The notes: generated by a model not told the origin, from the sequence alone. Shown: positions 26,618 to 36,839, counted from the first letter of the stretch. The stretch: DNA of 64,000 nucleotides from Histidinibacterium lentulum (GCF_003789055.1 NZ_ML119092.1:1-64000), one strand, 5' to 3'. Translations and numbers: made by a program.

Positions 26618-28267
26618 TCAGGCCTCGAGGGCCAGCTTGTGGACGTGGATCTCGACGATCGGATGGGCCTCGGCGCCGATGATGCCGGGCCGGCTGTGAC
26701 GGTAGAGCGAGCGCCAGTAGGGCTGCACCACCGTGCCGTCCTCGATCAGGAAGCGCTGCATGCGCTCCATCACGTCCCGGCGGGCATCGGCGTCGGCGAT
26801 GGCCGAGGCCTCGTCGAGCATCGCGTCGAACTCCTCGGAGGCGAGGCCGGTCTCGTTCCAGGCCACGCCCGAGCGGTAGGCCAGCGCCATGATCTGCACG
26901 CCAAGCGGGCGGTGGCCCCAGTCCGTCGAGGAGAAGGGGAAGTTCGCCCAGTCGTTCCAGAAGGTGGACCCGGGGTAGACCGTGCGGCTGACGGGGATGC
27001 CCGCATCGCGCAGCTGCGCCGCCATGGCATCCGAGGTGTTGCGGCGCCAGTCGTCGTCGAGGCTGATCAGCTCGTGCTCGAAATCGGCCATGCCGGCCTC
27101 CTCGAGCAGCGCCAGCGCCTGTTCGGGGTCGTAGTCCGGCGGGCCGATGTCGGCATACTCGGGGTGGATCGGGCAGACGTGGTGGTTTTCCGCGAGAGTC
27201 CCGAGACCGGCATAGCCGAGGTCGAGGAGCACGTCGTTGCGCACCGCGAGCGCCAGCGCCCGCCGCACCCGCGCGTCCTCGTAGGGGCGCATCCCGTTCA
27301 CCTCGGCGAGGCGGTTCGTGCGCAGGACGATGGTGTTGGCGGAGACGGATTCGGACTGGACCCAGCCGATGGCCTCGAAGATCTCGACATATTCGCCCAC
27401 GGTCTCGTAGGTCATGTCGATCTCGCCCGCCTCGGCGGCGGCGAGATGCGCCGCGCCCTCGGTGCCGTAGTCGATGAACTCGATCCGGTCGAGATAGGCG
27501 CCCTCGCCCCACCAGGGGTGATCGGGGTCCTTCTCGAGCACGGCGCGCACGCCCACCTCGTATTCCACCAGCCGGTAGGGGCCGGTGCCCACGGGATCGT
27601 CCGCCGGATTGCCGGACCAGCCGTCGGGCACGATGGCGGCGGGATACTCGGTCACCGCGGGGATGATCGAGATGTCGGGCCGGGTGAGGTTGAGCCGGAC
27701 GGTCAGGTCGTCGACGATCTCGATGGCGCCCTCGGCCGGGCCCGAGCCGTCCGCGTTCTGCAGCGCGGCCATGCGCGAGGCCATGGAATTGCCTTCCCAG
27801 TTGCCGTCGCACCAGCGGGTGAAGTTCCAGGCGATGTCCTGGGCGGTCAGGGTGCCCCGACCGTCGTTCCAGGTCACGCCGGGACGGATGTTCAGCACAT
27901 AGACGGTGGCGTCCTCGTTGACCTCCCAGCTTTCGAGAAGCCGCGGCTCGAAGGTGCCGTCGGCGTTGTACTGGACGAGAAACTCCAGATAGCCGCGCAC
28001 GATGTTGCCGAGCTGGGGCCAGTTGAAGGTCGGCGGATCCAGCATCGCGCGCACGTCCTGCTGGATGCGGATGGTGCCGCCCTGCTGCGGCGTGGCCTGC
28101 GCCTTGGCCGGCGAGACGCCGATCAGCGCATAGGCGGCGGCGGCGGATGCACCGAGCGCCGTGGCGCGGGCGAGGAACTCGCGGCGCGAAAGCTTGCCCT
28201 CGGCGACTTCGGCGGCGTGCATGTGCACGGCCGGATGCAGACGGTCCCTGTTGAACAACTGAGTCAC
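26618..28267 (-). CDS. Tat-exported ABC transporter substrate-binding protein (peptide/opine type)
   Basis: This 549-residue periplasmic solute-binding protein is of family 5 (DppA/OppA-like). I start at the GTG at 28267 because GGAGG lies eight bases upstream; longer frames lack it. The N-terminus carries a twin-arginine signal, KLSRREFLARATALGASAAAA, placing folding before export. Family features include LLESWEVNEDATVYVLNIRPGVTWNDG and DPVGTGPYRLVEYE. No permease or ATPase gene lies nearby, so it is an orphan that must use a transporter encoded elsewhere. Ligand unknown. It is divergent from lolC with a 257-bp gap. Confidence 0.92.
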   Translation of the reverse strand: MTQLFNRDRLHPAVHMHAAEVAEGKLSRREFLARATALGASAAAAYALIGVSPAKAQATPQQGGTIRIQQDVRAMLDPPTFNWPQLGNIVRGYLEFLVQYNADGTFEPRLLESWEVNEDATVYVLNIRPGVTWNDGRGTLTAQDIAWNFTRWCDGNWEGNSMASRMAALQNADGSGPAEGAIEIVDDLTVRLNLTRPDISIIPAVTEYPAAIVPDGWSGNPADDPVGTGPYRLVEYEVGVRAVLEKDPDHPWWGEGAYLDRIEFIDYGTEGAAHLAAAEAGEIDMTYETVGEYVEIFEAIGWVQSESVSANTIVLRTNRLAEVNGMRPYEDARVRRALALAVRNDVLLDLGYAGLGTLAENHHVCPIHPEYADIGPPDYDPEQALALLEEAGMADFEHELISLDDDWRRNTSDAMAAQLRDAGIPVSRTVYPGSTFWNDWANFPFSSTDWGHRPLGVQIMALAYRSGVAWNETGLASEEFDAMLDEASAIADADARRDVMERMQRFLIEDGTVVQPYWRSLYRHSRPGIIGAEAHPIVEIHVHKLALEA

Positions 28268-28328
28268 TTCGGTGACCTCCGTTTTCTGTCGAACGGCCTT
28301 GCCCTCCCGGCTCGGCCTCGCATCGTCT

Positions 28329-28356
28329 AGCTTAAAGTTCAGGTCCCGGGAGGCAA
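28329..28356 (-). promoter_or_regulatory. Possible promoter for the Tat-exported binding protein
   Basis: On the minus strand TTGCCT (28356-28351), 16 bases, TAAGCT (28334-28329) lies about 60 bases before the GTG start. The fit is moderate. The rest of the 257-bp gap shows no other feature. Confidence 0.35.
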
Positions 28357-28524
28357 CCTCCCCGCGACGTCCTTGTGCGTCCGGCCCTTCTGGGGCCCGA
28401 TATGCACGGATTTGTGACAGGCGGACTCCGGCGTGGCGCTCCGTCGCGCAACCGTCCGCCATGGCGGCGCTTGACCGCGCGCCCGCCTGCGGCGAGGTAT
28501 CCCGGCAACCCGGAGGCAGAGCCG

Positions 28525-29850
28525 ATGTCCGACACTCCCCGACCCTTCGCGCGGTTCGAATGGATGATCGCCTGGCGCTACCTGCGCGCCAAGCGCGCCG
28601 AGGGCGGCGTGAGCGTGATGACCTGGATCAGCCTCGTGGGCGTGACGCTCGCCGTTTTCGCGCTGGTGGCCACGCTGGCGGTGCGCTCGGGCTTCCGCGC
28701 CGATTTCGTCGACACGATCGTGGGCGCGAACGCGCATCTGACGGTGCGCCAGCAGCGGCAGGAGATCATCACGGTCACGCAGGGCGACCAGACCGTCGAG
28801 GTGCCGCGCTGGGTCGACACGATTGCCGATTTCGAGACCCTCGCCGCCGATCTCGCCGCGATCCCGGGTGTCGAGCGCGCCGATCCGGTGGTCTATGGCG
28901 AGGGGCTGGCGAGCCGGGGCGACGAGGGGACCTTCGTGCAGGTCTTCGGCATCGCGCCCGGGGAATTCGCGGCGATCCCGCTGATCGCGGAACCGCAGGA
29001 CAGTCTCGGCGACCTTGCCGATTTCGGGCGGGTGCCCGAGGGCGTGGCACTGGGCTCTGGCGTGGCGCAGGCGCTGGGCGTGGGCGTCGGCGATCGTGTG
29101 AGCCTGACCACGGCGGGCGGCGTGCAGACCGCCGTGGGACGCTCGCCGCGCCGCGCGTCGTTCGACGTGGTCTACGTCTTCCAGACGGGCCGCTGGATCA
29201 CGGACTCGACCCGGATCTACATGCCGCTCGACGAGGCGCAGCCCTTCTTCAACCGCGAGGAGCGGGTCGACCAGATCCAGATCTTCGTCGAGGACCCGGA
29301 CGAGGTCGAGCGCTGGATCGACCCGGTCTACGCGGCGCTGCCCGCGGGCGCGCTGCTCTATTCCTGGAAGGACAACGAGGGGGCCTATCTGCGCGCGCTG
29401 ACGGTCGAGGACAACGTGATGTTCGTGATCCTGTCCATCCTCGTGCTGATCGCGTCGATGAACATCATCTCGGGCCTGATCATGCTGGTGAAGAACAAGG
29501 GCCGCGACATCGGCATCCTGAGGACCATGGGCCTGAGCCAGGGGTCCATCCTGCGGGTGTTCTTCATCTGCGGGGCCTCCATCGGCACGGTTGGCACGGC
29601 GGCGGGGGTGCTTCTGGGCTGTCTCTTCGCCATCTACATCGACCCGATCTTCTCGGCGGTGAACTGGGTGTCGGGCGGCGGCGTGTGGGACCCGTCGATC
29701 CGGGGCATCTACGCGCTGCCGGCAAAGCTGGAACTGGAGGACGTGCTCTCGGCGGTGGGGCTGTCGCTGTTCCTGTCGTGGGTCGTCACGATCTTCCCGG
29801 CCAGGCGCGCCGCGCGGATGAACCCCGTGGAGGCGCTGCGCTATGAATGA
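28525..29850 (+). CDS. lolC: Lipoprotein-releasing complex permease (LolC/E type)
   Basis: This 441-residue inner-membrane protein has the LolC/E layout. Helix 1 (about 30-50, [20 protein letters not shown]) is followed by a periplasmic domain of about 220 residues. Three C-terminal helices follow ([20 protein letters not shown] and two more) and the end is [17 protein letters not shown]. The extraction complex moves lipoproteins from the inner membrane to LolA. It overlaps lolD by eight bases. A single LolC/E gene with LolD is usual for alphaproteobacteria, where the permease probably homodimerises. Confidence 0.93.
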   Translation: MSDTPRPFARFEWMIAWRYLRAKRAEGGVSVMTWISLVGVTLAVFALVATLAVRSGFRADFVDTIVGANAHLTVRQQRQEIITVTQGDQTVEVPRWVDTIADFETLAADLAAIPGVERADPVVYGEGLASRGDEGTFVQVFGIAPGEFAAIPLIAEPQDSLGDLADFGRVPEGVALGSGVAQALGVGVGDRVSLTTAGGVQTAVGRSPRRASFDVVYVFQTGRWITDSTRIYMPLDEAQPFFNREERVDQIQIFVEDPDEVERWIDPVYAALPAGALLYSWKDNEGAYLRALTVEDNVMFVILSILVLIASMNIISGLIMLVKNKGRDIGILRTMGLSQGSILRVFFICGASIGTVGTAAGVLLGCLFAIYIDPIFSAVNWVSGGGVWDPSIRGIYALPAKLELEDVLSAVGLSLFLSWVVTIFPARRAARMNPVEALRYE

Positions 29851-30517
29851 GCTGGCGCTGGTCGGTGTGACTAAAGCCTACAATCACGGCCGGCCGAACG
29901 AGGTGACCGTGCTTCAGGGCGTGGACCTCTCCGTCGCGGCCGGGGAGGTGGTGGCGCTGGTGGCGCCCTCGGGCGCGGGCAAGTCCACGCTGCTGCATAT
30001 CGCGGGGCTGCTCGATACGCCGGACGAGGGCACCGTGACGCTGGGCGGGCAGGACATGACCCGGCTCGCGGACCGCCGCAGGACCGAGGCACGGCGCCGG
30101 GAGGTGGGGTTCATCTACCAGTTCCACCACCTTCTGCCCGAGTTCTCGGCGCTGGAGAACATCGTCCTGCCGCAGCTGGCGAACGGCGTCACGGCCGCGG
30201 AGGCGGACGCGCGGGCGATGTCGCTGCTGGAGACGGTCGGCCTCGGCCCGAGGGCCCAACACCGGCCCGGCGCGCTGTCGGGCGGGGAGCAGCAGCGCGT
30301 GGCCTATTGCCGCGCGCTCGCCAACGCGCCGCGCCTGCTGCTGGCGGACGAGCCCACGGGCAACCTCGATCCGGGCACGTCGGACGTGGTGTTCTCCGCG
30401 CTCATGGACCTCGTGCGGGGCACCGGGCTCGCGGCGCTGATCGCGACGCACAACCTCGAGCTTGCCGCGCGGATGGACCGGGTCGTGCGGCTCGATGCCG
30501 GGCGGATCGCTGCCTGA
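29843..30517 (+). CDS. lolD: Lipoprotein-releasing complex ATPase LolD
   Basis: This 224-residue ABC ATPase drives LolC/E. Walker A is APSGAGKST (41-49), the Q-loop is in [12 protein letters not shown], the signature is LSGGEQQRV and Walker B is [12 protein letters not shown]; the switch histidine is in ATHNLELA. Its ATG overlaps the end of lolC by eight bases, so the two are coupled. The start [13 protein letters not shown] is the first in-frame ATG. Confidence 0.95.
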   Translation: MNELALVGVTKAYNHGRPNEVTVLQGVDLSVAAGEVVALVAPSGAGKSTLLHIAGLLDTPDEGTVTLGGQDMTRLADRRRTEARRREVGFIYQFHHLLPEFSALENIVLPQLANGVTAAEADARAMSLLETVGLGPRAQHRPGALSGGEQQRVAYCRALANAPRLLLADEPTGNLDPGTSDVVFSALMDLVRGTGLAALIATHNLELAARMDRVVRLDAGRIAA

Positions 30518-30588
30518 CGTCGGACGAGGCCATTGCCCCGTGAGGGAAAGGGCCGCAGTCTGATGGCGGGCTGTCGAGGAGGTCGCCG

Positions 30589-31191
30589 ATGCTGCGCTGC
30601 ATGCTGTTCACCACGGGTCTGGTCTTTCTTCCGTGCTTCGCCGCCGCGCAGGACGGTCCGTCCTTCGATTGCGGCACCGCCGAGAGCGATGCCGAGCTTC
30701 TGGTCTGCGAGGATGCGGATCTGGCGGCGCTCGACCGGCGGCTGACCGAGACCTTCGCTCAGGCTCTGGCCGTCGCGGAAGGGCTCGATGCCGGCGCCGA
30801 GGAGGCCGCGGATGAGCTGCGCGCGATGCAGCGGGGCTGGATCGGCGGGCGCGACGAATGCTGGCAGGCCGAAGACCTGCGGGACTGCGTGGAGGGGGCC
30901 TACCTGCGGCGGGAGGCGGAACTCGTGGGCATGTGGATGCTGGCGGAGCCGAGTTCGACGGTCCTCTACACCTGCGAAGACGGCTCCGAGGTCGCCGGGA
31001 TGTTCTTCGACACGGCGCTGCCGTCGGTCCGGATCGACTACGGCGACAGCGTGGACGTGGGCGTGCTGGTCCCCGCCGCCTCGGGCGCGAGATACGAGGC
31101 GAGCTTCGGCAGCTATCTCTGGACGCGGGGCGACGAAGCGATGTTCTCGCTTCGGGGCGCGGAGGCCACGACCTGCACCGCTTCGGGATGA
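30589..31191 (+). CDS. Periplasmic LprI-like plus MliC-like double lysozyme-inhibitor protein
   Basis: This 200-residue secreted protein has a signal peptide (ending CFAAAQ). An LprI-type N-terminal domain (about 27-112) follows, with FDCGTAESDAELLVCEDADLAALDRRL and a later CWQAEDLRDCVEGAY. A C-terminal MliC-like beta-barrel (about 125-196) begins VLYTCEDGSEVAGMFF and includes GARYEASFGSYLWTRGDEA. Both families inhibit c-type lysozymes. The fusion suggests protection of peptidoglycan against host or predator lysozyme, though LprI-like domains have other uses too. Confidence 0.82.
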   Translation: MLRCMLFTTGLVFLPCFAAAQDGPSFDCGTAESDAELLVCEDADLAALDRRLTETFAQALAVAEGLDAGAEEAADELRAMQRGWIGGRDECWQAEDLRDCVEGAYLRREAELVGMWMLAEPSSTVLYTCEDGSEVAGMFFDTALPSVRIDYGDSVDVGVLVPAASGARYEASFGSYLWTRGDEAMFSLRGAEATTCTASG

Positions 31192-31285
31192 GCGCCTTGA
31201 TCGGGGTCAAGGCGCGGCGGGGCGGCATCCACGAGGATGGTCGAAACCGGCGGGCACAGCCGGAGCGAGGAGGAGGAGAGCGGGC

Positions 31286-31693
31286 ATGAGAGCGATGATC
31301 GGAATGGCGGCCGCGCTGGTGCTTGCGGGCTGCGCGGCGGAGCAGGGCGTGGATCTCGACCGGGACGGCGCGCTGATGTTCCAGCAGAATTGCGCGGCCT
31401 GTCACGGTCTGGACGGGCGCGGCGAGGGCAGCTTCGGGCGAAACCTCATCGAGGCGCCGCCGGACCTGTCACGCATCGCGGCGCGGAACGGCGGGGTGTT
31501 TCCGCTCGATCAGGTGATGTCGGCGATCGACGGCTATCACCGCGATCCTTCGTTCAGTGCGGCGATGCCCGAATTCGGCGCCGGCGACATGGGCCCCATG
31601 GTGACCGTGCCGGGGCCGGACGGGCTGGGCACGCCGGTGCCGCTGCGGCTTCTTGAGCTGGGGCGGTATATCGAGACCATACAGCGGCCCTGA
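31286..31693 (+). CDS. Cytochrome c lipoprotein
   Basis: This 135-residue protein has a lipoprotein signal (MRAMIGMAAALVLAGC, lipidated C16) and a single class-I cytochrome c domain with heme motif CAACH. The distal methionine is probably in AMPEFGAGDM. GGAGGAGAG precedes the ATG. It would be a membrane-tethered periplasmic electron carrier. It is followed 16 bases later by a second, related cytochrome with a cleavable signal, making a pair. The partner oxidoreductase is not in the window. Confidence 0.88.
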   Translation: MRAMIGMAAALVLAGCAAEQGVDLDRDGALMFQQNCAACHGLDGRGEGSFGRNLIEAPPDLSRIAARNGGVFPLDQVMSAIDGYHRDPSFSAAMPEFGAGDMGPMVTVPGPDGLGTPVPLRLLELGRYIETIQRP

Positions 31694-31709
31694 GGCCGGG
31701 GAGGCGGAC

Positions 31710-32102
31710 ATGAGAGGACGGATCATCGCGCTGGCGCTGGCGGCGCTGCCCGTGGCGGCGGCGGCGCAGGAGGACGCGGCCGAGCTTTACGCACAGCATT
31801 GCGCCTATTGCCACGGCGCCGATGCGACGGGAGACGGGCCGCTGGCGCCCGCTCTGATCCTGCAGCCGCCGGACCTGACGCGGCTTTCCGCCCGCAACGA
31901 GGGCGTCTTTCCGGTGGAGCGGGTGGTGATGCGGATCGACGGACGGGAGCCGCTCGTCAGCCACGGCAGCCCGATGCCGGTCTACGGACCCTTCTTCGAC
32001 CGCGGGCGGCAGGCGGCCATCGCAACCGCATCGGGCCAGCCCATCCTCGCCGCCGAGGCGGTGGTGGCGCTTACCGAGTACCTGCGGGAGCTTCAGCAAT
32101 GA
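31710..32102 (+). CDS. Periplasmic cytochrome c
   Basis: This 130-residue protein has a signal peptide (MRGRIIALALAALPVAAAAQ) and one heme motif, CAYCH. The following PPDLTRLSARNEGVFPVERV closely parallels the neighbouring lipoprotein cytochrome (PPDLSRIAARNGGVFPLDQV), so the two are tandem paralogues. The likely distal methionine is in GSPMPVYGP. Its last 32 bases overlap, tail to tail, the coding end of the DUF1194 gene on the other strand. Confidence 0.88.
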   Translation: MRGRIIALALAALPVAAAAQEDAAELYAQHCAYCHGADATGDGPLAPALILQPPDLTRLSARNEGVFPVERVVMRIDGREPLVSHGSPMPVYGPFFDRGRQAAIATASGQPILAAEAVVALTEYLRELQQ

Positions 32103-32769
32103 CGGTTTCGTCCCGGGGCGTCAGGCCCGATATCTCGAGGATCAGCTTGCGCCTCAGGGCCTCGACGAAGGTTGCGCGGCTGTCGGCGGCGATGGCGAAG
32201 CTGTTCGGCCCGCCGATGATCTCCCGCTCGTAGACCTCAAGGAGCCAGGGCCGTTCGGTGAGGATCGGCAGGCCGTTGATCGTGACGCCCGCGTTCAGCA
32301 CCGTCTCGCGGGCCTCGGCGATGGAGGAGCCGCTGTAGTTGCTGGCGCTGTCGCCGGAGAAGTCTATCACGCGCCGCCAGCCGGAGATGTCGTTGGTCTC
32401 GATCGCGGCGAGACCCGCCAGCAGGGCCGCGCCGATGGCGTTCCGGCCGCTGGCGAGGCGGGGCGGGATCATCAGCTCGGCGGCGAAGGCTTCGGCATCC
32501 TCGGCGGTGGCGATCACCGTCCAGTCCACCACAACCGCCTGGTTCGCGGCCCATTCGATATAGGTCACCGCGATGGAGCCGTAGGCCGTGTTCTCGATGG
32601 CCGAAAGCACCGCGGGATCGGTCAGCGCCTCGGCATAGCCCTGCCGCTGCAGCCGGATTTCCGTGGCGTCGATGGAGCCCGAGGCATCGGCCAGCAGGAC
32701 CAGTTCGAGATCCGTGTCCTGAGCGAGGGCGGGCGAGGCCAGGGCGAGGAGGAGGGCAAGACAGCGCAT
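32071..32769 (-). CDS. Secreted DUF1194 (von Willebrand A-like) protein
   Basis: This 232-residue protein has a short signal peptide (MRCLALLLALASPALA) and a vWA-like fold with the metal-site motif LLADASGSIDATEI. Later IDFSGDSASNYSG and AINGLPI-like (INGLPILTERP) segments are typical of DUF1194. It probably binds a divalent metal and a protein partner in the periplasm; no enzymatic role is known. Its 3' end overlaps the cytochrome gene by 32 bp in antisense orientation. Confidence 0.9.
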   Translation of the reverse strand: MRCLALLLALASPALAQDTDLELVLLADASGSIDATEIRLQRQGYAEALTDPAVLSAIENTAYGSIAVTYIEWAANQAVVVDWTVIATAEDAEAFAAELMIPPRLASGRNAIGAALLAGLAAIETNDISGWRRVIDFSGDSASNYSGSSIAEARETVLNAGVTINGLPILTERPWLLEVYEREIIGGPNSFAIAADSRATFVEALRRKLILEISGLTPRDETVIAEAPAGTR

Positions 32770-32793
32770 GACGCTGAGGTAGGGCGCCGGGCT

Positions 32794-33465
32794 TCAGCTG
32801 CAAATCCCGCCGGTCTCCGCGTCGCGCCAGGGCACGAGGACGGAGGGCGGCGGCGTCCAGTCCTCCAGCGGCAGCACCTCGGCGATGAGCGTCCGCAGTC
32901 GCTCGGTGCGGGCGCCTCCGGGGTCGAGGGCGGCGCAGCAGACGTATTCCTCCACGATGCTGGCCTGCTGTTCGTAGCCGTAGTCGAGAAAGGCGCGGCC
33001 GTCCGCGTCGTCGAAGAGGTAGGGGTCTTCCTCGGTGCGGTGCTCGGCGGCGACGCGGCCGAGGGTGAAGCCGGTGATCTCGCGGTTCTGCCACTGCCAG
33101 ACATGGGTCAGCTCGTGGGCGAAGAACATGGCGGCGCCGAGGTTCATCTCCTCGGGCCAGCGCGGGGTGTAGTCCTCGAGATACCAGTCGGGGCTCGCGA
33201 AGAAATGGTCGAAGAGCACCACGCCGGCGGTGCGGGCGGTGAACTCGGGTCCCGGGGGCGGCGGGACGATCTTCTCGCGGCAGGTGGTCGCGGGGCGCGT
33301 GGGGAAGGTGAAGCTGAAGAGGCCCACGGGCGGGGCGGGGGCGATCTTCGTGGCCTCGAGCGTCTCCTCGGGGAAGAAGTTCCGCGCAAAGGATCTCTCG
33401 GGCTCCGTCAGCGGCCGGGCGCAGGCGGAGAGGAGGAGCAGGGGGATGAGGGCGGCGCGGCGCAT
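32794..33465 (-). CDS. Lipoprotein with HExxH zinc-peptidase-like motif
   Basis: This 223-residue predicted lipoprotein has a lipobox LLSAC (C15). Its central helix reads MFFAHELTHVWQWQN, with HELTH at 117-121, the zincin metal-binding pattern seen in DUF4157-type proteins. Later acidic residues (EQQASIVEEY) could supply a third ligand. It may be a metallopeptidase at the membrane surface or a degenerate relative; the substrate is unknown. It lies 24 bp upstream of the DUF1194 gene, probably in one operon. Confidence 0.75.
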   Translation of the reverse strand: MRRAALIPLLLLSACARPLTEPERSFARNFFPEETLEATKIAPAPPVGLFSFTFPTRPATTCREKIVPPPPGPEFTARTAGVVLFDHFFASPDWYLEDYTPRWPEEMNLGAAMFFAHELTHVWQWQNREITGFTLGRVAAEHRTEEDPYLFDDADGRAFLDYGYEQQASIVEEYVCCAALDPGGARTERLRTLIAEVLPLEDWTPPPSVLVPWRDAETGGICS

Positions 33466-33505
33466 GGGGGGACTCTAGCCGGATCGGGGGCGGGGGAAAG
33501 GGCGG

Positions 33506-33523
33506 GCGTCCACATGTGGACGC
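33506..33523. promoter_or_regulatory. 18-bp perfect palindrome upstream of the HExxH lipoprotein
   Basis: GCGTCCACATGTGGACGC has no central gap and lies 41-58 bases before the lipoprotein start. A further half-site TGTGGACGCG occurs about 30 bases away near 33553. The form and place suggest a dimeric repressor site. Regulator unknown. Confidence 0.45.
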
Positions 33524-33617
33524 ATTCGCAAGCCGTTGGAATGGTTTGATAATCAGTGTGGACGCGCTGCGGCGTTAACGATTAGGGCGCGGCGCTCGCG
33601 GGGGTGTGATCGGGATT

Positions 33618-33635
33618 GCCGGGCCGAGGCCCGGC
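33618..33635. repeat. REP-like GC palindrome variant
   Basis: GCCGGGCC-GA-GGCCCGGC resembles the units of the 53.9-kb doublet in stem and two-base loop, and is followed by CCTGCGGG rather than CCTACCC. A related single copy is at 3454-3471. Confidence 0.4.
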
Positions 33636-33654
33636 CTGCGGGTCCGGTCCGGCG

Positions 33655-33942
33655 TCAGGCGATGCGGGTCATCTCCGAGACGATGGAGCGGGCCACCAGC
33701 CGCTCCCGCGCCTCGGCCGCGCCCGCGATATGGGGCGAGGCGATGTGGTCCTGCCAGAGGTCCCGGGTCTCCCAGATCTCGAAGAAGACGAAATGCCCGG
33801 GGTCGAGGTCGTCCCGGTGGAGGTCATACTGGATGCAGCCTTGTTCGGCCCGGGTGGGGGCGACGAAGGAGGTGAGAAGCTCCGAGAGGTCGTCCTCGTG
33901 GCCGGGATTGGCGTGGATGTCGGCGACGATGGTGAGGGGCAT
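33655..33942 (-). CDS. Antibiotic-biosynthesis-monooxygenase (ABM) domain protein
   Basis: This 95-residue protein starts MPLTIVADIHANPGHEDDL and has the ABM dimeric ferredoxin-like fold pattern. Segments are TRAEQGCIQYDLHRDD, FVFFEIWETRDLWQDHIASPH and a C-terminal helix-strand. Proteins of this kind (YgiN-like) act as small monooxygenases on quinols or other reduced aromatics. A longer in-frame start at 33999 is less likely because of its proline-rich, low-complexity lead. It is downstream of the REPIN and HEPN gene on the same strand. Confidence 0.9.
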   Translation of the reverse strand: MPLTIVADIHANPGHEDDLSELLTSFVAPTRAEQGCIQYDLHRDDLDPGHFVFFEIWETRDLWQDHIASPHIAGAAEARERLVARSIVSEMTRIA

Positions 33943-34010
33943 GTTTCGGCGCTCCGGTGGGGTTGGGGGCAGTTTGGGGGGTGGGGCGCGGAGGGGCAAG
34001 GTGTGGGGTA

Positions 34011-34076
34011 GGGTGCGCGTTCATGCGCACCGTTGCGCGGGTGGCGTCGGGGGATGGTGCGCATGAACGCGCACCC
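34011..34076. repeat. REPIN-like inverted doublet
   Basis: Two 21-base arms (34011-34031 and 34056-34076) are perfect reverse complements separated by 24 bases. Each arm is itself a hairpin: GGTGCGC-GTTCAT-GCGCACC and GGTGCGC-ATGAAC-GCGCACC. The unit is preceded by GTAGG in the left arm, as in the 53.9-kb doublet. Such inverted pairs of REP palindromes are typical of REPINs. It ends 11 bp from the HEPN gene stop. Confidence 0.85.
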
Positions 34077-34086
34077 GATGACTCGG

Positions 34087-34731
34087 TCACGCGGACACAG
34101 CGTCCTTAATGCCAAATCTGTTGTCTATGATCTGGTCGCAGGATCGAACGAAGGCTTCGGTGGCGTTGATCATTTTCAAAATACGATCTCTGTCAATTGA
34201 CCTTGGTTGCCCGGAAGTCTTCACGTGGGCCTCGTGTGCAATCGCGTTTCTGATGTCAACAAGGTCCATAATTTTCTTTACGATACCCTTTTTGTTACAC
34301 TTCTTTTCTGCATTGTTGCAGAGATTTTTTAGCCCCAAATCGAGAAATAAAGCGTCTATAGCGTCGTCACGGTGGGTCGTGTGATTTGACAAGGAGCTCT
34401 GCACGATCGTTCGAATTTTTCTAAAGGGCCGAGAGTTCCGATTGTTGACACTGTCAGCAATGAGGCGTAGTGAAACTTCAGTATTGAATCCCGCAACTTC
34501 CAGCCGCTTGAATAGGTCATTGCCAATCTTTTCGCCCGATTTTAAGTGTGGGACGAGTACGTCACAGAACTTCGATGTGAAGTATCTGTCAAATCCAGCT
34601 ACGCATAGAATTACGGCGGCGCGTAACAGGTCCTCCTTCTCGTCTATTTGAGGGTCTGTGTCGAAAAGCTCAACTAATGCTCGTGATCGCTCAACAGTTT
34701 TCTCAAAAGTTGAATAGGGTTTATTTGCCAT
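34087..34731 (-). CDS. HEPN-domain protein (RiboL-PSP-HEPN-like), probably acquired
   Basis: This 214-residue, mainly helical protein has the HEPN RNase-type motif Rx4H in DIRNAIAHEAHV (R161, H166). Its N-terminal helix DLLRAAVILCVAGFDRYF resembles RiboL-PSP-HEPN domains. HEPN proteins with this motif cleave RNA in toxin-antitoxin, abortive-infection and stress systems. The gene is strikingly AT-rich (roughly 45 % GC against about 70 % around it) and uses rare codons for this genome, so it is probably a recent import. It starts nine bases after parE, with GAGGG overlapping the parE stop as its ribosome site. No antitoxin-like partner is seen next to it. Confidence 0.75.
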   Translation of the reverse strand: MANKPYSTFEKTVERSRALVELFDTDPQIDEKEDLLRAAVILCVAGFDRYFTSKFCDVLVPHLKSGEKIGNDLFKRLEVAGFNTEVSLRLIADSVNNRNSRPFRKIRTIVQSSLSNHTTHRDDAIDALFLDLGLKNLCNNAEKKCNKKGIVKKIMDLVDIRNAIAHEAHVKTSGQPRSIDRDRILKMINATEAFVRSCDQIIDNRFGIKDAVSA

Positions 34732-34740
34732 AACGAGCCC

Positions 34741-36696
<1,956 letters not shown>

Positions 36697-36839
36697 GGCT
36701 GCTCTTTCTCAATGCTTGGCAGATAGTGTGGCAGGCCGGGGCGGTGCGGGCAACGGGTTGTGGAGGCTTGTCCACAGGTGAGGGCTTGCGGGCCGGTCCG
36801 GCCCGGGGGAGGCTGCGACGTCGGACGAAGGAGGCAAGG

